Assembly: GCF_004366635.1 (NCBI RefSeq) | Contig: NZ_SORN01000011.1 | Location: forward strand, 7,435-71,434 | Source: Roseinatronobacter bogoriensis DSM 18756 | GTDB lineage: Bacteria; Pseudomonadota; Alphaproteobacteria; Rhodobacterales; Rhodobacteraceae | Length of the DNA: 64,000 nt | Direction: 5' to 3' | In this document: one piece after another, positions 59,893 through 64,000 of the stretch | How the letters are laid out: each line of letters opens with the position of its first letter | Position numbering within the stretch: the stretch's first letter is position 1 | Notes under the pieces: generated by a model | What the model saw: the letters and a program-made list of their open reading frames with translations, nothing else | Databases searched by the model: none | Told to the model about the DNA's origin: nothing | Program-made: the position numbers and the translations under genes

Positions 59893-60474
59893 ATGAAGAG
59901 AATTAAAAATATTAAACTGTTCAGTGCGGTGGCTATCGCCATGTCAGGCATTCTTGCAAATTCTACAGCAGCGCAACAGACGGGCGCCTCTGATATTGTG
60001 ACGGTTAATATCAACGTCGTGCCGTTTGCCACACTGGAATTTACTGATCCCAATCCACTCCTGTACCTAGAGGTTCCGCCTCCCGGATCTACAATTCCTT
60101 CAGCCGGCGTGGAATTTAAGGTCATCGGAAACTCCTTGGCGACGCTTGCTGCAGAACCTGACTCGTTCATGCAGATCCCAGCAGCACAATACCCGGGTAT
60201 AAGTTTCGACCCTTATTTGGGACGTGCGGTGCAATCCGGTAATGAGATAGGATATGATATCGAGTTGCGGTTTCCCATTCCCGGGCCAAACACGGGACTG
60301 CCGCTAACCTCTCCTGGTGCCGCGGTTTCGCCCCTCGTAGATGTTGCAGGTGCAGGTGGCATTGTGGGGGGAGTACTTCACCTCATTGCCAATCCGAATT
60401 GGACCACCGGCGGGGGGGTTGCGCTTCCCGGTCTTTATGAAGGTGTAATTGTCCTGACCTTGACAGCCAATTGA
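59893..60474 (+). CDS. Small exported protein B of the secretin-linked locus
   Basis: This 193-residue protein has GGGAG six bases before the ATG and a signal peptide (KLFSAVAIAMSGILANSTAA). The mature start is IVTVNINVVPFATLEFTDPN, close in pattern to protein A, and it ends YEGVIVLTLTAN. It is Gly/Pro-rich, without cysteine, and predicted all-beta. The three proteins A, B and C share the opening and closing strands, suggesting a common fold, perhaps subunits of one fibre or layer. No known family. Confidence 0.7.
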   Translation: MKRIKNIKLFSAVAIAMSGILANSTAAQQTGASDIVTVNINVVPFATLEFTDPNPLLYLEVPPPGSTIPSAGVEFKVIGNSLATLAAEPDSFMQIPAAQYPGISFDPYLGRAVQSGNEIGYDIELRFPIPGPNTGLPLTSPGAAVSPLVDVAGAGGIVGGVLHLIANPNWTTGGGVALPGLYEGVIVLTLTAN

Positions 60475-60523
60475 CAAAAAAGCACGTTTTGAACTACAAA
60501 GTCAGGAGTTTCTGAGGCTTTGG

Positions 60524-61246
60524 ATGACGAAATCCCTGACCCTAGCATTAACTCCGAAGACTGCGTTTAAACGCGGTTCAGCAAAATCTCGAATTTTGTG
60601 GCTAACCCTCGCTTGGCTTGCAGGAGCAACAGGAATAGGAAACACGGAGTTGATGGCACAGCAGGCCTTCGGTGAGGCCAATGTGAATATCCTGATAAGG
60701 ATAAATCCCATCGCCCGGGTCGAATTCCCCCAAGGTACCGGATTTGTGCTCGTCATCCCCAGCCGTGATGAGGGGCGTGGCAGGGGAGGGCCGTTTACGC
60801 AAGGGCCAGCGCCACATCTCGACAGTGTGCAGATCCCTTTCATCGTCACTGGAAATTCTTGGGTGACGATCACAGCAGAGCCGGGCGCAGTTTTCACGCT
60901 GCCACAAGGAAGCCCGGTTGGCCGGGCTTTTGGGGATGTGCCTGTCGGAATGGCGCTGCTGGATGATCCGGACGCCTCCGCTCAGGAACATGCAATTCCA
61001 TATACACTATGGGTCGAATTTCCCGCTGGTCATTCTGGACGTTCCCCGGCCGGGCTTGGCAATCCGAGTGGCAAAAATCCCACAAAACAAAGTGCTTTGC
61101 AGGCGAGTGTTGCGAATGGTCCCATATCGGGCATAGTGCATATAGTGCCCAATATTGTATGGGGCGATATCGCCTCGGATCGTTTTGTAAACGCTGGAAT
61201 TTACCGTGGCGAAGTACAGGTGACGGTCACCACCAGCGAGCCATAA
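60524..61246 (+). CDS. Small exported protein C of the secretin-linked locus
   Basis: This 240-residue protein has an unusually long signal region (about 45 residues, with a basic n-region KTAFKRGSAKSR and LWLTLAWLAGATGIGNTELM). The mature part opens EANVNILIRINPIARVEFPQ and ends YRGEVQVTVTTSEP, matching proteins A and B. It contains VSGHSGR-like Gly/Ser loops and a segment IPFIVTGNSWVTITAEPGAV. GAGG is six bases before the ATG. It directly precedes the secretin gene. Confidence 0.7.
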   Translation: MTKSLTLALTPKTAFKRGSAKSRILWLTLAWLAGATGIGNTELMAQQAFGEANVNILIRINPIARVEFPQGTGFVLVIPSRDEGRGRGGPFTQGPAPHLDSVQIPFIVTGNSWVTITAEPGAVFTLPQGSPVGRAFGDVPVGMALLDDPDASAQEHAIPYTLWVEFPAGHSGRSPAGLGNPSGKNPTKQSALQASVANGPISGIVHIVPNIVWGDIASDRFVNAGIYRGEVQVTVTTSEP

Positions 61247-61265
61247 GCTTCGGACGGGGTGGGAA

Positions 61266-62984
61266 ATGTCTTTATATATGCAGAACAGAGTGGCGGCAGT
61301 CATTGTTGCTCTTTTCTCGACAATGGCTTCCGCAACATTGGCATCCGCACAGGCGTCAGCATCTGTGGACAATGTGTTTTTCCAGACCGACCTACGGCAG
61401 GCGCTGGAAGACATATCGGCACAGACGGGTGTGAATGTCATAGCTGATCCCAGTGTTCAGGGGATTGTTTCTGTCAGTCTGGAAGATGTCCCTATCAACA
61501 GGGCGCTGGATTTGCTGCTTGCAGGAACCGGGTACAGATTCATTGAGCAAGAAGATTACATTCTGATCTACAACCCTGACGCAGGCGCGGATTCCTTTGT
61601 CGATATTTCCACTACGCGTCGCGTGCAGATGCAGAATCTGACGCCCGTTGCGGCGAGAAGCCTTTTGCCCGAACCTCTTCAGAGGTTTGTACGGGTTGAC
61701 GAGGCATCAGGCAGGCTGGCAGTGACGGCGCCGAGAGAGTTGATGGATCGCATTTTGTTCGATCTTGAAATTCTGGACCAAGAAGAAGACACAGTAACGA
61801 CTTTCGTGTCTCTCGAATTCGTGCGCGCCGAAGCTGCGCGGCTTATGTTGCCACAACAATTGCAGAGGTTCGTCAGCGTTGATCCAATGCGCAATTCCGT
61901 TGCGATCAACGCCCCTGTGCAGCAGCGTAACGAAATAATGACATTGCTCAGGAGGCTTGATCAACCAACAGGCCCCGTTTCAACTGAAACCCCGGATGTT
62001 TTCCCGACGCATCGGGTTGACCTTTCGCATGGGCGGGCCGAAGGGATATTGGCACTGCTTTCAGATGCACATCAGAACTTTGTACGTGCAGACGACAGCG
62101 CAAATGTTCTGGCAGTCAGTGCTCCGCGGCATATTGTCGATGGGATCATCCGAGATATCCGAACGCTTGATAAGCCGCGACAACATGTGATGCTAGAAGC
62201 TAGGGTCGTCGTTCTTGAACGAACAGACCTATTAGATTTTGGAACAGAGTTTCGTTGGCCTACGATCGAAGCTGGGAGCTTTGCGAGTGACAATGTAAGC
62301 GGCATGCCTTGGGAACTCAGGATCGGCTACACACCAAGCCGGCAATTCACCAATGCTCTCTCGCTGTCTCTGAATTTTCTTTCTGCGAACAATCAAGCTA
62401 CAATCGTGTCCAGCCCGCAGGTCCTCGCACAAGACGGCCTTCCTGCCGAAATTCGTGTGACCACAGAAGAGTTTTTTGAAATCTCTTCTGAATCGACAGG
62501 GATAGTCAGAGCACAGCTGGAGCAGATCGAGACAGGCACGATCCTCAACATCACTCCACGCGTCTCTTCAACGGGTCATCTGACACTGGCTATGGACTTG
62601 GAAGTGTCGGACGTTATCGGCAGAGGAGAGAACAATCTTCCGGTTGTCAGCCGTAGAACCGCCAGCAGTACGATCCGAATCGAGAATGGCGGCACTGCGG
62701 CCGTCGCGGGGCTGGCCGACAACAGGTCCCAGATGAGGAATAGCGGCACCCCAGGATTGCGCAGCTTACCACTTCTTGGGCGCGCCTTCGGACGGGACGG
62801 GTTAAACCATCAGGCGCGGCAGGTGGCGATATTTGTGACCGCAACGCTGGTTGATGAGGACGGACATAAAAGGCAGACGGGTGAAACTCGTCAGAATACG
62901 ATCCGGAATGTATCGGACGACCAATACCGTATTGAGTTAGAGGCGGCACTTACAAGAATGGGACGGACAGGTGATCAAAATTAA
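61266..62984 (+). CDS. Secretin-family outer-membrane channel
   Basis: This 572-residue protein has a signal peptide (residues about 10-29) and an STN domain (residues 36-100, FQTDLRQALEDISAQTGVNV). Three NolW-like N1 repeats follow at about 115-172, 178-232 and 248-302, each ending in a DRIL/NEIM/DGIIRDI helix and LD. The secretin domain comes next (HVMLEARVVVLERTDLLDFG, TIVSSPQVLAQDGLPAEIRV, ENNLPVVSRRTASSTIRIEN) and closes with GTPGLRSLPLLGRAFG. Secretins form large outer-membrane pores for type II/III secretion and type IV pili. No ATPase, pseudopilin or platform gene is here. Confidence 0.9.
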   Translation: MSLYMQNRVAAVIVALFSTMASATLASAQASASVDNVFFQTDLRQALEDISAQTGVNVIADPSVQGIVSVSLEDVPINRALDLLLAGTGYRFIEQEDYILIYNPDAGADSFVDISTTRRVQMQNLTPVAARSLLPEPLQRFVRVDEASGRLAVTAPRELMDRILFDLEILDQEEDTVTTFVSLEFVRAEAARLMLPQQLQRFVSVDPMRNSVAINAPVQQRNEIMTLLRRLDQPTGPVSTETPDVFPTHRVDLSHGRAEGILALLSDAHQNFVRADDSANVLAVSAPRHIVDGIIRDIRTLDKPRQHVMLEARVVVLERTDLLDFGTEFRWPTIEAGSFASDNVSGMPWELRIGYTPSRQFTNALSLSLNFLSANNQATIVSSPQVLAQDGLPAEIRVTTEEFFEISSESTGIVRAQLEQIETGTILNITPRVSSTGHLTLAMDLEVSDVIGRGENNLPVVSRRTASSTIRIENGGTAAVAGLADNRSQMRNSGTPGLRSLPLLGRAFGRDGLNHQARQVAIFVTATLVDEDGHKRQTGETRQNTIRNVSDDQYRIELEAALTRMGRTGDQN

Positions 62985-63345
62985 AGCGCGCTATAGGGTT
63001 AGCGATTTGAAAGCCATACGTTGTCTCGGTAGCTTGCTTGTATTGCCTTTCATGGCAGCGTGCGCGGCTGATCCGAATGTACGACGCGTAGATGCGCCGG
63101 TGTCATCAATTTCGGTGGGTGAGCCAGGTGACGTGTCTGCCGATGCTTTGGCACTGGCAATGCTGCGGGTCGGCTTTACGCCTCAGGAAATTCTCGATCT
63201 GGGTCCGTCGATAAGGCGCTCGCTTACGCAAAGCGGTGGCGCGCAAGCCCGGAGAGGCGGAGAGCTTGTAGCATTGCTCTCGATTTGGCAGGGTACACTT
63301 TACGTGACAAGCAACGAGACGGGTACATTTGTCGTTGAAGCATAG
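62971..63345 (+). CDS. Small lipoprotein, possible secretin pilotin
   Basis: This 124-residue protein starts at a GTG at 62971 and overlaps the secretin gene by 14 bases. It has a lipobox (SLLVLPFMAAC, Cys about residue 31), then a linker and a helical domain with DALALAMLRVGFTPQEILDL and GPSIRRSLTQSGG. A final beta pair reads ELVALLSIWQGTLYVTSNET. Pilotins are small lipoproteins that target secretins to the outer membrane, and the overlap with the secretin gene favours that role, but the sequence is not similar to known pilotins as far as I can tell. Confidence 0.7.
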   Translation: MIKIKARYRVSDLKAIRCLGSLLVLPFMAACAADPNVRRVDAPVSSISVGEPGDVSADALALAMLRVGFTPQEILDLGPSIRRSLTQSGGAQARRGGELVALLSIWQGTLYVTSNETGTFVVEA

Positions 63346-63550
63346 TGTGAACCAGCGTGGATCTGATATCATTCTGCGCTTAGGCTTGTGTGACCTCAGC
63401 ACCTATGGAGCAGTGTGAGCATATTCCGAAACGGAGGGTTTCTGGCGCCCCGTAACCCTCTTCCGGCGAGGATGAGCATGCTCCCCGCTTCATGCGATTG
63501 ATTCTGTGGATCAATCGTAGTCAGCTGCTGCCGGTTTCGTGGACAGCAGG

Positions 63551-63873
63551 TTAAGCTAGCATAGCGCGGGCCTCGAACTCCATGGGGCTTAGATAGCCCA
63601 GTTTCGAATGCCGTCTGCGCGGGTTGTAGAAGCGCTCAATGTAGTCGAACACGTCCGCTCGGGCTTCGTCGCGGGTCCTATAGACCCCGCGATCTGTCGT
63701 GCGTTGCGCGCGCTGTCGTTCGCCCTTCCAGTCCCGCACGAAGGCCGCGACCCTCTCATAGGAACCGTCAAATCCAAGCTGCACCAGATCGGCATGCATC
63801 TGCTTGGCCGTGCGCCCCCAAGTTCATCAGCAAAATCGATAAGTGTTTGAAATAATTTAGGCCGAGTGGCCAA
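63551..63873 (-). mobile_element. Chimeric IS21/IS3 transposase remnant
   Basis: The minus strand reads first LFQTLIDFADELGG and, after a one-base shift, TAKQMHADLVQLGFDGSYER with VAAFVRDWKGERQRAQ, which is IstA of an IS21-type element. It then continues without a break into DEARADVFDYIERFYNPRRR and HSKLGYLSPMEFEARAML, the C-terminus of an IS3-type OrfB. Two unrelated transposases are thus joined. The sequence just left of 63551 (GCTGCCGGTTTCGTGGACAG) looks like an IS3-family end. Confidence 0.65.
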
Positions 63874-63895
63874 AAATGTTACAACAAGAGCGCTG

Positions 63896-64000
63896 TCAGG
63901 CTGGCTTTGGCAGGTTGAGTGTTTGGAAGAGGTCCAGTTGCTCCGGTGTGGTTTTGCTTATTCCGTGGAAGCTGCGGCTTCCGGCATATGCCGTGTGTTT
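63896..64000 (-). CDS. C-terminal end of an unidentified protein
   Basis: The frame is open from the window edge to a TGA at 63896-63898, giving 34 residues: AYAGSRSFHGISKTTPEQLD then LFQTLNLPKPA. The rest of the gene lies outside the window. In this mobile-element context it may be another transposase, but the fragment is too short to name. Confidence 0.3.
   Translation of the reverse strand, partial: KHTAYAGSRSFHGISKTTPEQLDLFQTLNLPKPA

Noticed and set aside
1..64000. CRISPR arrays, rRNA genes and tRNA genes
   Set aside because: I saw no regularly spaced direct repeats and no rRNA or complete tRNA structure when reading the window; short tRNAs could be missed by eye.

Overview
The window looks like chromosomal DNA of an alphaproteobacterium, most likely a member of the Rhodobacteraceae (Roseobacter/Rhodobacter/Paracoccus type). 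This rests on gene content: a haem uptake operon hmuSTUV-hmuR, a B12 uptake operon behind a cobalamin riboswitch, a Tpa-TauR-Xsc taurine unit, TRAP transporters, a NosR/NosX pair and a ChrA/PadR pair. Most genes are GC-rich with strong wobble bias. The stretch from about 51 kb to the end looks AT-richer by eye and is full of insertion-sequence debris.

Layout. 1-334 is the tail of a tungstate ABC binding protein. 0.5-8.2 kb (minus strand) is one B12 block: riboswitch, BtuB receptor, BtuF-BtuC-BtuD importer, CbiZ remodelling amidohydrolase, and a dedicated ExbB-ExbD-ExbD-TonB motor. 8.7-11.5 kb is a second, independent ExbB-ExbD-ExbD-TonB set headed by a small secreted protein. It is divergent from hmuS-hmuT-hmuU-hmuV-hmuR (11.7-17.6 kb), so it probably energises haem uptake. 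17.7-20.3 kb holds an ABM-type monooxygenase and three unassigned genes. 20.5-21.6 kb is a decaying copper-related locus (MbnP-like and DUF2946-like pseudogenes).

22-26.9 kb is a damaged capsule-type polysaccharide locus. A glycosyltransferase, KpsE and KpsT are intact; KpsM is truncated next to a phage-tail fragment; a HAD phosphatase is frameshifted; a sialate cytidylyltransferase has lost its N-terminus and is fused to a Crp-like piece. 27-28.8 kb carries chrA-padR with a palindromic operator. 28.8-32.7 kb carries a rhodanese and an orphan nosR-nosX pair behind an FNR-like box; no nosZ is present. A di-haem peroxidase follows. 34-38 kb is a TAXI-TRAP importer, and 38-44 kb is an IclR / DctPQM TRAP / GMC oxidoreductase unit of unknown substrate. 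44-51 kb is taurine dissimilation: Tpa makes sulfoacetaldehyde, Xsc makes acetyl phosphate and sulfite, a TSUP protein exports sulfite, and AckA makes acetate and ATP. TauR is the regulator.

51-64 kb is accessory DNA. Two similar [YecA fragment + IS5-family left end] modules lie in the same orientation on either side of a four-gene envelope module (trypsin-like protease with a beta-rich tail, two exported proteins, one membrane protein). Beyond the second module is the most interesting region, 57.5-63.3 kb: three small exported proteins with a shared signature, a large Ig-like exported protein, a short secretin and a lipoprotein. No ATPase, prepilin peptidase, usher or inner-membrane platform is encoded with them. 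I read this as a candidate undescribed secretin-dependent export or surface-assembly system. The window ends in fragments of IS3- and IS21-type elements.
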